Shown here: in pieces, positions 1 through 10,192 of the stretch
How positions within the stretch are numbered: position 1 is the first letter of the stretch
Layout of the letters: every line of letters begins with the position of its first letter
NCBI RefSeq assembly: GCF_026651855.1
Contig: NZ_CP093281.1
Coordinates: 1-64,000 of the forward strand
Reading direction: 5' to 3'
DNA: 64,000 bases
DNA from: Pseudomonas silvicola
Lineage (GTDB): Bacteria; Pseudomonadota; Gammaproteobacteria; Pseudomonadales; Pseudomonadaceae
Notes under the pieces: model-generated
Told to the model about the DNA's origin: nothing
What the model saw: the letters and a program-made list of their open reading frames with translations, nothing else
Databases searched by the model: none
Made by a program: the position numbers and the translations under genes

Positions 1-647
1 CGCTGTATCATTGCCGAAGAAACGCTCAGCGCCATCTGGCTATCACACCCTCAGCAAGCATAACGTCTATCTGATGAAGAAAGACGAGGGCGTATGACGT
101 TGACCATCCGCGCAATCGTGATGTGATCAGCACTAAAGGCTGTATTACTGACGACGTGATTGCCGCCGAATCACCGCTGCGCCAGCTGTATAACGACGAA
201 CTTTTAAAAATTTCCTGTGCGACGTACTGACGAGAAACCGCGCGCTCTATCCTTACGCCGATCCGCTCTCTTCCATCAATCTGCATTACGCACCCGATGG
301 TCAGAACTCGGCTGGCACTTCGATAACTCCTCCTTCGCCATCACCTGCTGGTACAGAAACCCTGCGCCGGCGGCACTATTCCAGTATGTGAAGGATTTGC
401 GCGATGCCATTCGCGGGAGAGATGTAATTTCGAAGGCGTTGCCGCGGTGCTGGATCAGCGCCAGCCGGTGGACGCACTGGCGATTGAAGCGGGTGACTTA
501 GTGCTGTTCCGTGGTCGCAACTCAATGCATCGTTAGTGACGCCAACCGAGGCGACATCACACGCATGCTGGCAGTGCTGGCGTACAACACACAGCTGGCA
601 TCGCTCTGTCGGAAACGGCGCGCATGACTTTTTATGGTCGGTTGTGA
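1..647 (+). CDS. 2OG-Fe(II) oxygenase related to the HalD/BesD family (frameshifted, 5' end outside window)
   Basis: Fragments in all three forward frames join into one protein whose N-terminus lies before base 1. Readable blocks are a stretch ending LYPYADPLSSINLHYAPDG (about 230-300), GWHFDNSSFAIT (about 312-350), VLDQRQPVDALAIEAGDLVLFRGRNS (about 450-525), MHRVTPTEGDITRMLAVLAYNT (about 527-590) and the end SETARMTFYGRL. HFD supplies the His-x-Asp iron ligands and MHRV the distal His; an Arg follows in ITRML. In lysine halogenases of this family the Asp is replaced by Gly, so this copy looks like a hydroxylating rather than a halogenating member. That is inference. It sits tail to tail with a peptidase and a cationic amino-acid binding protein, which suggests a free basic amino acid as substrate. 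The frame breaks several times, most likely through sequencing indels. Confidence 0.7.
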
Positions 648-654
648 TCGGCGT

Positions 655-1706
655 TCAACAAACGCGCCAGCCGCGTACAAATATCCGCTGGGTCCGAAAA
701 GCCACCAGATCGCGCCAGTCGCGGTCTGCTGGCCAGAAACCTTCCACCAGCTCATGCTTTAAGGCGCGCCCTGACTCACTGGTCGGTTCACCTTGCAGAT
801 GCAACCAATGATCGTCACGCACGCGACGATGCATCTCTTCGCCGGGATAGGTTCGCACTCCACCACTAAGTGGCAAAATTTGCGTCTGCGGCAGCGATTC
901 CAGCAGGAGCGACAGATAACCCGTTGCGGTCGCGGTCACTCCGGTGACACTGTCACGACCTGCACCGGTAAACAGTAACGTTAACCACTCGCCATACAGT
1001 GACTTTCCCCACTGATGCGCAGCGACCTGCTGCTCAGCAATCGAGCAACATTGGATGCCCCCAGGCTCCGGCTCCCGTATGGATCGAAGCTCAGGATGGT
1101 TTTTGCCTGCGATAAATGGTCGGTGATAATGGTTTGCATGGTGCGATAAGACCAGCTCGGTTGCTGTCCACAGAAGAAGCCGTCAGCGAATTGGTATTGC
1201 CCGGCTTCCACCACCCGTTTACCGCCAGCCAGCCTGCGCCGTTAAGGGTTTCAGTTAATAGCGCATCAGCTTGTGTCCGATCGCCTTGGTAAATCCCGTG
1301 CCATGACGGGTATTCCGATTGGCGGGGGCTGGCTGAGTAAAATCGATAAAATTGCGATTAAGATCGATGTTGTCTTCGTTGACGCGCCGCAAATGGGCTG
1401 CTCCCCAGGGTTCAACAGGTGCAGCAGCACAATCGCGGTGTCATCGGGCTTAAAGCAGTCAGACTGAAGCGATTGAGCCACTCAATCTGGCTGTCCGATC
1501 CGTAGTAGCCCTCCACCCCATGCGTGCCCGAGATGATCATCATCAATTTGCTTGCACCGGGATCGCCAATGACGGCGACATCGGTATAAAGCGTTTCACT
1601 GTGGGCCCGGCAGCGGATGCGGATATGAAGTCAAAGCGCCGTTGGCGCGCTCGACTGCCGCAAGAAAGCGGGCACGTTGGGACGAATAATGCGGCAAATC
1701 TGACAT
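655..1706 (-). CDS. DUF2817 / M14-family metallopeptidase-like protein (frameshifted)
   Basis: Starts MSDLPHYSSQRARFLAAVERANG, then SYPHPLPGP, an ISGTHGVEGYYGSDSQ block (about 1485-1540), RRVNEDNIDLNRNFIDFTQPPPAN (about 1330-1400), GQYQFADGFFCGQQPSWSYRTM (about 1140-1205) and the C-terminal block GEEMHRRVRDDHWLHLQGEP (about 790-850). These are the hallmark blocks of DUF2817, a family with the M14 zinc carboxypeptidase fold; H of GTHGVEG and E of GVEG are the expected zinc ligands. Length of about 350 residues is normal. At least four frame changes interrupt it (around 1610, 1480, 1230 and 960). The stop lies 7 bases from that of the convergent oxygenase. It is in the same orientation as, and 25 bases after, the amino-acid binding protein, so the two may be co-transcribed. 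The substrate is unknown; a role in freeing an amino acid from a conjugate is possible. Confidence 0.75.
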
Positions 1707-1730
1707 GCTGTTTCCTGTAAATAAAGGCGC

Positions 1731-2503
1731 TTACGGATAGACCTTGAACTTGAAATATTTTTTCGCCAGCTGATCATAAGTGCCATTGTTGTGCAGTTCG
1801 GCCAGCGCATCATTGATCAGTTTCAGATGCACGGTATCGCCCTTACGCAGGCCAATTCCCACACCGTTGCCCAGCAGCTCTTTATCCACCAGCGTGGCTT
1901 TGATGACGTAATCTTTGCCTTCCGGCGTATTCAGGAAACCCTGATCCGCAGACACCGCATTCGCCAGAGTGCCATCCAGTCGCCCGGCGACCAGATCGGG
2001 ATAGATCTCCATCTGGTTCGGATAGGACACAATATTCACGCCCTGCGTCGCCCATTTTGCTTTGGCGTAGGTTTCCTGAATGGTGCCCTGCGCCACGCCG
2101 ATGTTTTTACCGCGCAGCGTGCTGATATCTTCGGTCAGGGTGCTGCTTCTTGGCGTCAGCAACGCACTCGGCGTGATATACAGCATGTTGCTGAAATCCA
2201 CCTGCTCACGGCGTTTCTCCGTCATCACGACATCGCCGACAGAATCGCATCAAACTTTTTAGCCTGCAGTGCCGGAATACTGCCATCAAAGCCGATCTGC
2301 ACCCACTGGCATTTGACTTTTGCCTGCGCACAAATGGCGTTGCCCAAATCGATATCAAATCCTTTAAGTGAGCCATCACTGGCCTTAGATTCAAACGGTG
2401 GAAAAGTGGGATCAACGCCAAAACGCAACGTCTGCTCAGCAAATGAGAGGTGGCTGAATGCGCCAAGTGAAAGCAGTAACGCGAAGGACAAACTCTTTTT
2501 CAT
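1731..2503 (-). CDS. Periplasmic amino-acid ABC transporter binding protein, ArgT/HisJ family (one frameshift)
   Basis: The N-terminal fragment MKKSLSFALLLSLGAFSHLSFA is a clear Sec signal peptide, followed by LRFGVDPTFPPFESKASDG, GFDIDLGNAICAQ and GFDGSIPALQAKKFDAILSAMS. The frame changes at about 2222 and continues MTEKRREQVDFSNMLY through GLRKGDTVHLKLINDALAELHNNGTYDQLAKKYF to the stop. The total of about 257 residues is the usual size for periplasmic lysine/arginine/ornithine binding proteins, and the PPFESKASDG and SMTEKRREQVDFS blocks match that group. It would bind a basic amino acid in the periplasm and hand it to an ABC permease, but no permease or ATPase gene is next to it here. The 246-base gap to the divergent hydrolase presumably holds its promoter. 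Confidence 0.85.
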
Positions 2504-2749
2504 TGTTATCTCCAGCAGGCAGGTAAATTCATATTGGCATCAGAGTTAATAACATGAGGGAAACATTACCACCATTAAAATAATGGATTTATGTAGAGTG
2601 AATTCTTATATTGATTAATAGGTTAGAGGAATTTCACCCCATTAAAAATTAAATGCACCCCCTGTCATTCTTTGTCATAACTCGCTCACCCTGCTGTCAG
2701 CGCCGCTTTCATATCCTGTGCCCGAACCTTCCTTATCTGGAGCACAAAA

Positions 2750-3505
2750 ATGAAACTGAAAAAACTGACGTTAGCAGCGGGCATTTTTTGGCGATGGCAG
2801 GCGGCGCAGCGCAAGCCAAAGCGCAGCCGGTGAAGAATATTGTGTTAGTACACGGTGCATTTGTGGGTGGTGCAGGATGGCGTCCGGTGTATGACCGCCT
2901 GACGCACGATGGCTATAAAGTGACGCTGGTGCAGGAGCCGCTGACCGGTTTCCCGGAAGATGTCACGGCGACACCGCATCATCGATCAGCAGAATGGACC
3001 GGTGATTCTGGTCGGCCACAGTTATGGTGGCGCGATCATCACCAAGCCGGAAATGACAATAAAGTGGTGGGTCTGGTGTATATCGCCGCTCATGCACTCA
3101 ATAACGGCGAAACCGAAGCGATTAACGGCAAAAAATTCCCCAACAGCGCGCATCCGTTTGCTAAATCCAGTGATGGCTATCTGACCATCGCGCCAGAAAA
3201 TTACCACAGCGATTTCGCCGCCACGACTTCGGCTGCACAGACGGATTTTGAAGCCCACGCGCAGATGCCAACCAACGCCGCTGTGTTCACCGCCAACATT
3301 CCTGACCCGGCATGGAAGACCGCCTAGCTGGTACATGGTGGCGAAAGCTGACAAAATCATTAACCCTGATCTGGAGCGGATGTACGCCAAACGCGCGCAC
3401 AGCCACACGGTTGAAGTCGCGGGCGCCAGCCATTCGGTGTATGAATCTCATCCTGATGATGTCGCGAAACTGATTGAACAGGCTGCTCAGCAGGCGCAGC
3501 CCTAA
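2750..3505 (+). CDS. Secreted alpha/beta hydrolase (frameshifted)
   Basis: Starts MKLKKLTLAAGIF with a signal peptide ending near AQAKAQP. It continues NIVLVHGAFVGGAGWRPVYDRL (oxyanion-hole HG motif) and the nucleophile elbow GHSYGGA at about 3013-3035. KVVGLVYIAAHA, a cap region with FPNSAHPFAKSSDGYL, and the C-terminal GASHSVYESHPDDVAKLIEQAA, whose His completes the triad, follow. This is the pattern of the secreted esterase-like alpha/beta hydrolases of about 250 residues found widely in proteobacteria. The real substrate cannot be told. Frame changes occur near 2785, 2970, 3050 and 3325. The start has a reasonable purine-rich site (TCTGGAGCAC) upstream. A two-component regulator begins 27 bases downstream. 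Confidence 0.8.
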
Positions 3506-3531
3506 TCCACTTGTCCCGCCCGGAGATGCGC

Positions 3532-4197
3532 ATGAAAATTTTGGTGATTGAAGATGAAGCCAAAGCGCGCGATTACATGCGCAAAGGATTAACCGAAGCG
3601 GGATTCATCGTGGATGTAGCGGAAAATGGGCAAGATGGTTTGTTCTATGCGCAGGAGCATCATTACGACCTGATTTTACCGATGTGATGATGCCCGGCAT
3701 GAGCGGCTGAGGTGATGGCCGCGCTGGATAAACAGACCCAGACGCCGGTTATTTTCCCTCACGGCTAAAGGCACTGGAAGATCGCATCAAGGGGCTGGTA
3801 CTGGGCGCGATGATTACCTGGTGAAGCCCTTCTCGTTTGCGGAACTACTGGCACGCGTCCGCACGCAACTGCGGCGCGGCGGCCAGCAAAACTTCCCGAT
3901 GTGCTGACCCTGGCCGATCTGCAACTCGATATCTAAACGTCGGGTGGAGCGCGCGGGGCAACGCATCGACTCACCAACAAAGAGTTCAACCTGCTGCATC
4001 TGTTTATGCTGCATCCCGGTGAAGTGTTGACGCGCACGGTGATCGCCTCCCGCGTATGGGACATGAATTTTGATAGCGACACCAACGTGGTGGACGTGGC
4101 AGTAAAACGCCTGCGCCAGAAAATCGATGGCCCGTTTGCTCAACCGCTGATTCACACCGTGCACGGCGTTGGGTATCGCTGCGAAGCTGAAGCATGA
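3532..4197 (+). CDS. OmpR-family response regulator, heavy-metal (CusR/IrlR) type (frameshifted)
   Basis: [25 protein letters not shown] opens a receiver domain with the acidic ED pair. The phosphorylation site reads [14 protein letters not shown] across a frame break at about 3677, and [13 protein letters not shown] and [18 protein letters not shown] follow. The C-terminal winged helix includes [43 protein letters not shown] and TVHGVGYR. The [31 protein letters not shown] opening is typical of the heavy-metal regulators. About 222 residues is the family size. The stop overlaps the kinase start in ATGA, so the pair is translationally coupled. At least five indels interrupt the frame between 3675 and 3975. 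The signal cannot be predicted; no metal efflux genes are nearby. Confidence 0.85.
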
Positions 4198-5574
4198 AAA
4201 ATCTCGCTTGCCACCGCTTATCACTACTGCTCAGCACTCAGGCGGTGATCGTGATTTTTGCCCTGAGCGGCTTTGCGCTGTATCAGCTCCCTGGCGAAGC
4301 AAATTGGCGTAGCGTGATGACGCGGCTTTCACTGACGCGCATTGATCAGGATTCGTACGCTGCTACGCGATGAAGACGCCATTACGCTTGATTCAGCAAA
4401 AACCGCGCCTGCTTTTGCCAATATGCGGCAATACAGAACCTTGTTAGTGCTGCGCTTTCCAGGTCAACCGCCGCTGATTGTGGTCAATCCCGGCGCACGA
4501 CCAATGCCCGACATCACGCCGGTGCCCACCGATCAGCCACTCAATCTGGCCTCTGTGCATCACCAGCAGGCAGAGGACGGCACGCCCTTTATTTCTGCCG
4601 CCGCCTTAGCGCCGACGCGCGATGGCAATGGGCGGATTGAGATCATTACCGGCCGCCTGATGAGCGATCGTACCCAAACGCTAACAGCTATCGCGATCAG
4701 ATCATTGTCTCGACCGCACTGCTGCGCGCTGGTCGCGGCACTCAGTATCTGGCTGGTGCGACGCGGCTTATCGCCATTGCGTCGGCTGGCAGCGGAAACC
4801 GATGCCATAGACGTACGGCGTTTATCGCACCGTATCCAGTTCAGTGATGCCCGACAGAGCTACAACCGCTGGTCGCCGCCTTCAATCAGATGCTCAGTCG
4901 TCTGGAAATGGGCTATCAACAGCTCAGCCAGGTTTCCGCCGATATGGCGCACGACCTGCGCACGCGCCGATTGGCACCTTGATCGGTCAGACCGAGGTGG
5001 CGCTGAGCCAGCCGCGTAGCGTCGGTGATTATCAGGCACTGCTGGGCTCCAACTACGAGGAGCTGGAGCGACTGGCGAAGATGATCGATAACATGCTATT
5101 CCTCGCCAAAGCGGAAGACGCCAGTCAGGCAATGGATTGGCAGATAATCGATTTGGCACAGCTTGGCGAGAAGTTGCAGGACTATTTTGATGGCATGGCC
5201 GAAGAACACGCCATGCAGTTGGAGATGCGCATGCAAGGAGAATTACGCGCCGATCCACAGCTGCTGCAGCGTGCACTGGCGAATCTGATGGCGAATGCTT
5301 TGCGCTATGCGAGCGGGATACCACCATTCGCGTGTTAAGTGCGGTGCGCGATCAGGGGATCGAATTGGTGGTGGAGAATGACGGTGCGCCACTCAGTGTC
5401 GAGCAGCAGGCAAGAATGTTTGATCGCTTCTGGCGCGCCGATGCATCACGCCATCAAAGCAGCAGCGGGCTGGGGTTGTCGATTGTACGCAGCATCATGC
5501 GTTTGCATCACGGTAGCTGTGCGGTGAGCAGTGAGAACGGGGTGAACCGGTTTAGTTTGCTGTTTCCGCGATGA
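4194..5574 (+). CDS. Heavy-metal-type sensor histidine kinase (frameshifted)
   Basis: [30 protein letters not shown] gives the first membrane segment. A periplasmic domain of about 130 residues follows ([20 protein letters not shown]...), then a second membrane segment ending [21 protein letters not shown], which leads into a HAMP domain. The H-box is [21 protein letters not shown] at about 4940-4995. The N-box [13 protein letters not shown] is at about 5275-5305 and the G-box [15 protein letters not shown] at about 5464-5508. About 460 residues is normal for CusS/IrlS-type kinases. It would autophosphorylate on the H-box His and pass phosphate to the regulator encoded just upstream, with which it overlaps by four bases. 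Frame changes occur near 4310-4350, 4700, 4850, 4965 and 5325. Confidence 0.85.
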
Positions 5575-5638
5575 AACGTGTCGCGGCGCGATTCATCGCG
5601 CGGGGTTAAAACCACGCAAAAAATTGCGCCGCAACCGC

Positions 5639-6290
5639 TTAAATAAAGGTGAAAATCTCTTCGCGCGGCAAACGTGATTTTGGCAATGCCGCATTGAAAT
5701 CTTCTTCGCTGCGATAGCCCAACGAGACCAGTACCACGCTGGTAAAGCCTTTCTCACGCAGGCCTAACGCCTGATCCAGCGCTCGCTGATCAAAACCTTC
5801 CATCGGCGTCGCATCAATCCCTAACATCGCGGCACCTAGCAGCAGACCACCGAGCGCCAGGTAAACCTGTTTCTCCATCCACTGCGGGATATCACGCTGC
5901 TCGTAACGGTGCATATCGACATAGCCACGACGGCTCTTATCCTGACCGGCTTTGCCTTCTGGTTTGGCAAAACGCCCATCCTGCTCTTCCTGCGCCAGCA
6001 CGTTTTGCAGATGCGCGTCATCAGATCGGTGCGCATGCACAGCGCGATCACATGAGAAGCATTCAGTACTTTTGGGCCGTTATAAACAAGGCGCCGGTAG
6101 TGGATTGCGCGATCTGCTCACGACCTTCTGGCGTGGAAGCCACCACAAAATGCCACGGCTGAGAGTTGACGGAAGAAGGGCTGTTACGCAGCACGTTCAG
6201 CAGCGTTTCGATCTCTTTCTGCGGCAAACTTTTACCACTGGCGAAGGCTTTCACAGTGTGGCGACCAGCCACTGCGTCATTAAGTGTCAT
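5639..6290 (-). CDS. nfsB: Oxygen-insensitive NAD(P)H nitroreductase / dihydropteridine reductase
   Basis: MTLNDAVAGRHTVKAFASGKSL, NSPSSVNSQPWHFVVASTPEGREQIAQSTTGA, DGRFAKPEGKAGQDKSRRGYVDMHR, WMEKQVYLALGGLLLGAAMLGIDATPMEGFD, LREKGFTSVVLVSLGYRSEEDFNAALPKSRLP match NfsB along its length, and the 217-residue size agrees with the E. coli enzyme. It is an FMN flavoprotein of the cytoplasm that reduces nitroaromatics and quinones by two electrons. SPSSxNSQPWHF is the FMN-binding segment. Two frame breaks lie near 6062 and 5995. It is convergent with the sensor kinase and in line with the downstream-facing dehydrogenase cluster, but separated from it by a stem-loop. Confidence 0.9.
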
Positions 6291-6330
6291 GGCAATCTCC
6301 TGAATCGATTATTTTAAAAGTGCCGTTACC

Positions 6331-6356
6331 TTAACCGCCGCTTACACGGCGGTTAA
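6331..6356 (-). terminator. Perfect 10-bp stem-loop after the alcohol dehydrogenase gene
   Basis: TTAACCGCCG, a six-base loop, and CGGCGGTTAA form a perfect inverted repeat 19 bases past the stop of the dehydrogenase and 41 bases before the nfsB start. There is no immediate run of U on the minus strand, though TTTT follows about ten bases later, so it may stop transcription weakly or act as an mRNA 3' end. Confidence 0.45.
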
Positions 6357-6374
6357 CGATTGTGTTTCAAAGGG

Positions 6375-7361
6375 TTAAAAGCTGCTCAGCACGATCTTGC
6401 CGCGTGCACGACCGCTCTCGATCAGCGCATGGGCTTTGCGCAGATTGGCCGCGTTGATGGTGCCGTGATGTTCGCCTGCCGTGGTTTGCGTCTGGTCATC
6501 AACCAGCTGGCTTACGCGCTCTAAAATATCGTGCTGACGCTGCATGTCGCGGGTCTGGAACAGTGAACGGGTGAACATCAGCTCCCAGTGCAGCGAGATG
6601 GCTTTGCGCTTCAGCGGCACCACGTCCAGCGTTTCCGGATCATCGATCAGCGCCAGCTTGCCCTGTGGAGCCAGCACATCCACCAGCTGGGGGTAACTAG
6701 CTGTCGGTGTGCGTCAATGAAGCCACATAGCGTATGCGGATGGCAATGGCCGCCAGCTGTTCACCCAGCGGCTGCTGATGATTGACCACATGATGAGCGC
6801 CCAGAGAACGCACCCAATCTTCAGTTTCGGGACGCGATGCGGTAGCAATCACCGTGAGGTTAGTCAGCTTGCGCGCCAGCTGCGTTAGAATTGACCCGAC
6901 TTTGCCTGTAGTAATCAGCGTGCGTTGTCATCGCTGCACTTCCAGACGATCAAACAGCAATTCCCATGCGGTGAGTGATGTCAGCGGCAACGCGGCGGCA
7001 TCGGCATCATTCATTCAGCGTCCGGGGTTTATGTCCGGCAATGCGTTCATCCACCAGACCATACTCGGCATAACTGCCCGCTCGCGTAATATCGCCCGCA
7101 AAACACTTCATCGCCCGGCTGGAACAGCGTGACTTCCTCGCCCACCGCCTCCACCACGCCGACCGCATCCCAACCGAGAATGCGCGGTTTATCGGTTGGC
7201 GCGCCGTTACGCACTTTGGTATCTACCGGGTTCACGGCAATCGCGTGGATCTTTACCAGCAGGTCACGCGCGCCCGGCTGCGGTTGGGCGACATCCAGTT
7301 CGTACAGCGCATTTTCATCGGAAATTGGTAAACCGTTTTGGCTATAAACTATCGCTTTCAT
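6375..7361 (-). CDS. Zinc-type alcohol dehydrogenase-like / quinone oxidoreductase family protein (frameshifted)
   Basis: MKAIVYSQNGLPISDENALYELDVAQPQPGARDLLVKIHAIAVNPVDTKVRNG is the standard start of the medium-chain dehydrogenases annotated as zinc-type although they lack the zinc ligands. GWDAVGVVEAVGEEVTLFQPGDEVF follows. The C-terminal fragment MDVLAPQGKLALIDDPETLDVVPLKRKAISLHWELMFTRSLFQT, HGTINAANLRKAHALIESGRARGKIVL matches the same family. The nucleotide-binding middle (about 6690-7060) is broken by several indels but still reads in pieces, for example LTNLTVIATASRPETEDWVRSLGAHHVV. Length of about 329 residues is normal. Its start is 131 bases from a divergent LysR gene, the usual arrangement for a regulator and its target. 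It would reduce quinones or enals with NADPH. Confidence 0.85.
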
Positions 7362-7492
7362 CAAAAGCTGTTCCTCATTCATCAGGGATTGACTTAGGTA
7401 AGTTGAGCTCAGCATAGCGGCCTGCACGCTGAGGAAAAATGCGATTGCACAGCAACGCACTCTTAGGTGAAAAATCACCACCTGTTTGACGA

Positions 7493-8381
7493 TGAGTAAA
7501 GAAAATGATCGACTCGAAGATGTCACGCTGTTTGTGCGTTCGGCGGCACTGGGCAGCTTTTCCCGCGCGGCCCGTGAAGTGAATTTGCTGCCGGGGCAAG
7601 TGAGTGCCGCCATTCAGCGACTGGAGCGAGAACTGGATCGTCGCCTGTTTGCACGATCCACGCGTAGCCTGCGGTTGACCGCCGAGGGTGAAAAATATCT
7701 GCCCTACGCGCAGGAGATGCTGGCTCTGATGCAAGCGGGCGCTGATAGCCTGCAAAGTCACGAAGACGCACTGAGCGGTGAGCTTAAAATCGCGATGCCC
7801 TCGGATATAGGTCGCAATATCCTCTTGCCGCTGATCACCGAATTTTGCTGTGAGCACCCTGCCTTGTCGGTTCGATTATCGTTATCCGATCAAATCAGTG
7901 ATGTGTTCCGCGATCCGGTCGATATCGCCATTCGCTACGGCAAACCTGGAAGACAGCAGTTACGTGGCATTACCGCTGGCCGAGACAACGCCGCATTATG
8001 CATCGCCAGCCTATCTCGATCCAATGGCGGACGCCCGCATCAACTGGAAGATTTGGCCCAGCATCACTGCCTGTTGCCCTGATGGGCGGCATGTCTATGA
8101 CAAGTGGACGTTCCAGAGTATGCGCCGCCAAATCACGGTGAAAAGTCGCCTGCTGTGTGATGACGCCGAAGTGGCGCGTCGTTGGGCTATCAATGGCATG
8201 GGCATCGCGTATAAATCCTGGATTGACGTCTGTGAAGACATTAGGCAAGCGCCGCCTGGAACGGGTGCTGCCTGAGATCCCCGGCGAGCACGCCGCTGCA
8301 TTTCAATCTGCCCGCATCGTAACAGCCTTCCCCCGCAATTCGGGCGCTGCATGGCGTATTGCGGGCGCATTTGAAGGATGA
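7493..8381 (+). CDS. LysR-family transcriptional regulator (frameshifted)
   Basis: MSKENDRLEDVTLFVRSAALGSFSRAAREVNLLPGQVSAAIQRLERELDRRLFARSTRSLRLTAEGEKYLPYA is a full LysR winged helix-turn-helix with its linker helix. The ligand domain continues GELKIAMPSDIGRNILLPLITEF, SLSDQISDVFRDPVDIAIRYG, SSYVALPLAETTPHYASPAYL and CDDAEVARRWAINGMGIAYKSWIDVCEDI. It belongs to the CrgA-like group with the RVSxP-like opening. Frame changes lie near 7945, 8245 and 8300, and the exact C-terminus is uncertain; about 297 residues is normal. It is divergent from the alcohol dehydrogenase gene and is the likely regulator of it. Confidence 0.85.
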
Positions 8382-8491
8382 CTGCGCAACTGTGATAGCT
8401 GTAAATGTGCAGAGCTTATGCGAACTTGCGGTTTTGATTGCCGTGAGCGGCTTTATCATTTTAAAAATTGATAACACCTTCAGGGACTCAC

Positions 8492-9455
8492 ATGCACAAC
8501 ATTACAAAGACAATACTCGCTTCACTGCTTTTCTCCTCACTCCAGCGCCAATGCCGAAGAGACACTTCGCATCGGCTATCAAAAATCTTCCACCTTGCTG
8601 ACGTTGATAAAGCAGCGTGGCGATCTGGATAAGGCGCTCGCCGAGCGCGGCATTAAAGTGACATGGCACGAGTTCACCAGCGGTTTGCCGCTGCTGGAGG
8701 CGCTGAATCTCAACAACGTTGACCTCTCTGCTGACGTGGCCGATACCGTGCCGGTGTTCGCGCAAGCGGCAGGCGCCGACCTCACGTATTACGCACGCGA
8801 GACGCCTTCTCCAGAAGCTCAGGCCATTTTGGTGCCCGCTAATTCCAACATCAAATCACTGCAGGATTTAAAAGGTAAAAAGATTGCCGTTACCAAAGCG
8901 GCTGGCAGCCATTATCTGCTGATCGCCGCGTTGCAAAAGCTGCGGGACTGAAATTCAGTGATGTCACACCTGCATGGCTGACACCTGCCGATGGGCGTGC
9001 CGCGCTGGAACATGGCAGCGTTGATGCGTGGGTGACCTGGGAACCCTTTGTCACCAGTTCGGAAGTCGAGCAGCACACACGCGTGTTGGTGAGCGCGTGC
9101 GTCTCGCCAGTTATCAGCGCACTATCTGTGTCGACGCCTTATGCGCAGAAGCATCCTGAGGTGCTGGGCATTGTGTATAAGACGCTGGTTCAGGAAGCTC
9201 AATGGCTGAAAGCACATCCAACGGATGCAGCCAAGATTCTCTCTCCATTGTGGGGTAATTTGCCGTTGGCGACGGTTGAACAAGCGAACCAGCAACGCAG
9301 CTATCAGATCGATTGCCAGTGAATAAGAGCTGATTTGGCTGAGCAGCAGAAGATTGCAGATGCGTTTTGTATCAGGGCTGCTGCCGAAAGCGATTGATGC
9401 GCAGGATGGGCACCTGGCAGCCGCAGGCGAAATAGACCGCCCTGCCAGAGAATAA
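8492..9455 (+). CDS. SsuA-like aliphatic sulfonate ABC transporter binding protein (frameshifted)
   Basis: MHNITKTILASLLFSS begins a signal peptide ending ANA, then EETLRIGYQKSSTLLTLIKQRGDLDKALAERGIKVTWHEFTSGLPLLEALNLNNVDLSADVADTVPVFAQAAGADLTYYA. LVPANSNIKSLQDLKGKKIAVTKAAGSHYLL, LTPADGRAALEHGSVDAWVTWEPF and a tail LLPKAIDAQDG follow. The blocks and the length of about 320 residues match the periplasmic SsuA family. No permease, ATPase or sulfonate monooxygenase gene is adjacent, so it is an orphan here. Frame breaks are near 8540, 8940 and 9318, and the exact stop is uncertain because the tail is shifted. Confidence 0.8.
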
Positions 9456-9586
9456 CTGATAAAGCCGGTTGGCAAGTCGGGGATTCCGAAGATAGCAGTG
9501 AAGCTTTGCCGCTGGATGCCGATAGACGTATCAGGCTTTCTCAAAGCCGTTTCCGCCCCCCATTAGTCGTTTTAAAGGAGAGCAAG

Positions 9587-9764
9587 ATGGATGTATCACA
9601 GATTACTTCACTGGCTATCGGTCTGGAAAATATGGACTCAGCAGTAAAGTGAGCACCGGTACTGAAAAAGACCCGGATAATCAGCAGTCAATGGCAGCAG
9701 GAATTTTAATTCGATTCCGCAACTGGCCGGCCAGTTGGCCGTACATCAATACCAATCCGCATAA
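9587..9764 (+). CDS. Small YjfB-like putative motility protein (frameshifted)
   Basis: MDVSQITSLAIGLEN, then SAVKVSTG, DNQQSMAAGIL, NSIPQLAGQLAVH across three frames fits the short YjfB family, which begins MDVS.IASLAT, has a repeated VLKKALD helix and ends after a proline-rich QALP segment, about 60 residues long. A strong AAAGGAG site stands just before the ATG. The family is of unknown function despite its name. Two or three indels break it, and the alignment is by eye, so the call is tentative. Confidence 0.45.
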
Positions 9765-10192
9765 ACTCGCGTTGCATCGTTGCACTCACTGAACGACCTC
9801 TGATAGCGTGTATTTTTAACCACTCCCTACTCCAGGTGGTCGACTACGCTAAACACTTTAATGCACCGCTTATTACGCAAGATCAGGCAAGCGCTGTGTC
9901 TCTTCTGCCTGCTTCCCCTGCAGCCAATATTATCGTGCTAGAGACGCATTACCTGGGCACCGGAAATTCCAGCGCGGGCGATTTCATGTGGGACTTGTAT
10001 CAGTATCGTGGCGATAGCGCTTTATTCGGTTACTGTTTTGGGTGGCAGAGCGTTGGGATCATATGGGGTTGAAGAGATGTTTAAGCGAGGTTAACGTGAT
10101 GCTCTTAAGACACTCATTTATCTTTTGTCGCGGCATGAGATAACAGGTTGCGCGGCATTAACTGCGTCGATGCTATTTAAAGGACATAAGCA
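9765..10192. other. Gap with one unrecognised open frame
   Basis: An open frame on the + strand at 9836-10072 reads VDYAKHFNAPLITQDQASAV, then ANIIVLETHYLGTGNSSAGDFMWDLYQYRGD. It has no good start or ribosome site and I do not recognise it. It may be a fragment of a larger broken gene. Nothing else convincing is seen up to the VOC gene. Confidence 0.3.

Noticed and set aside
1791-2549. Long open frame of 252 codons on the + strand
   Set aside because: It is antisense to the conserved amino-acid binding protein and has no homology by eye; a coding shadow in GC-rich DNA. Many other long antisense frames (for example in the NRPS and mdc genes) were dropped for the same reason.
5575-5638. Terminator between the sensor kinase and nfsB
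   Set aside because: GCGCGA-TTCA-TCGCGC can pair, but no T-run follows on either strand, so the evidence is too thin to list it.
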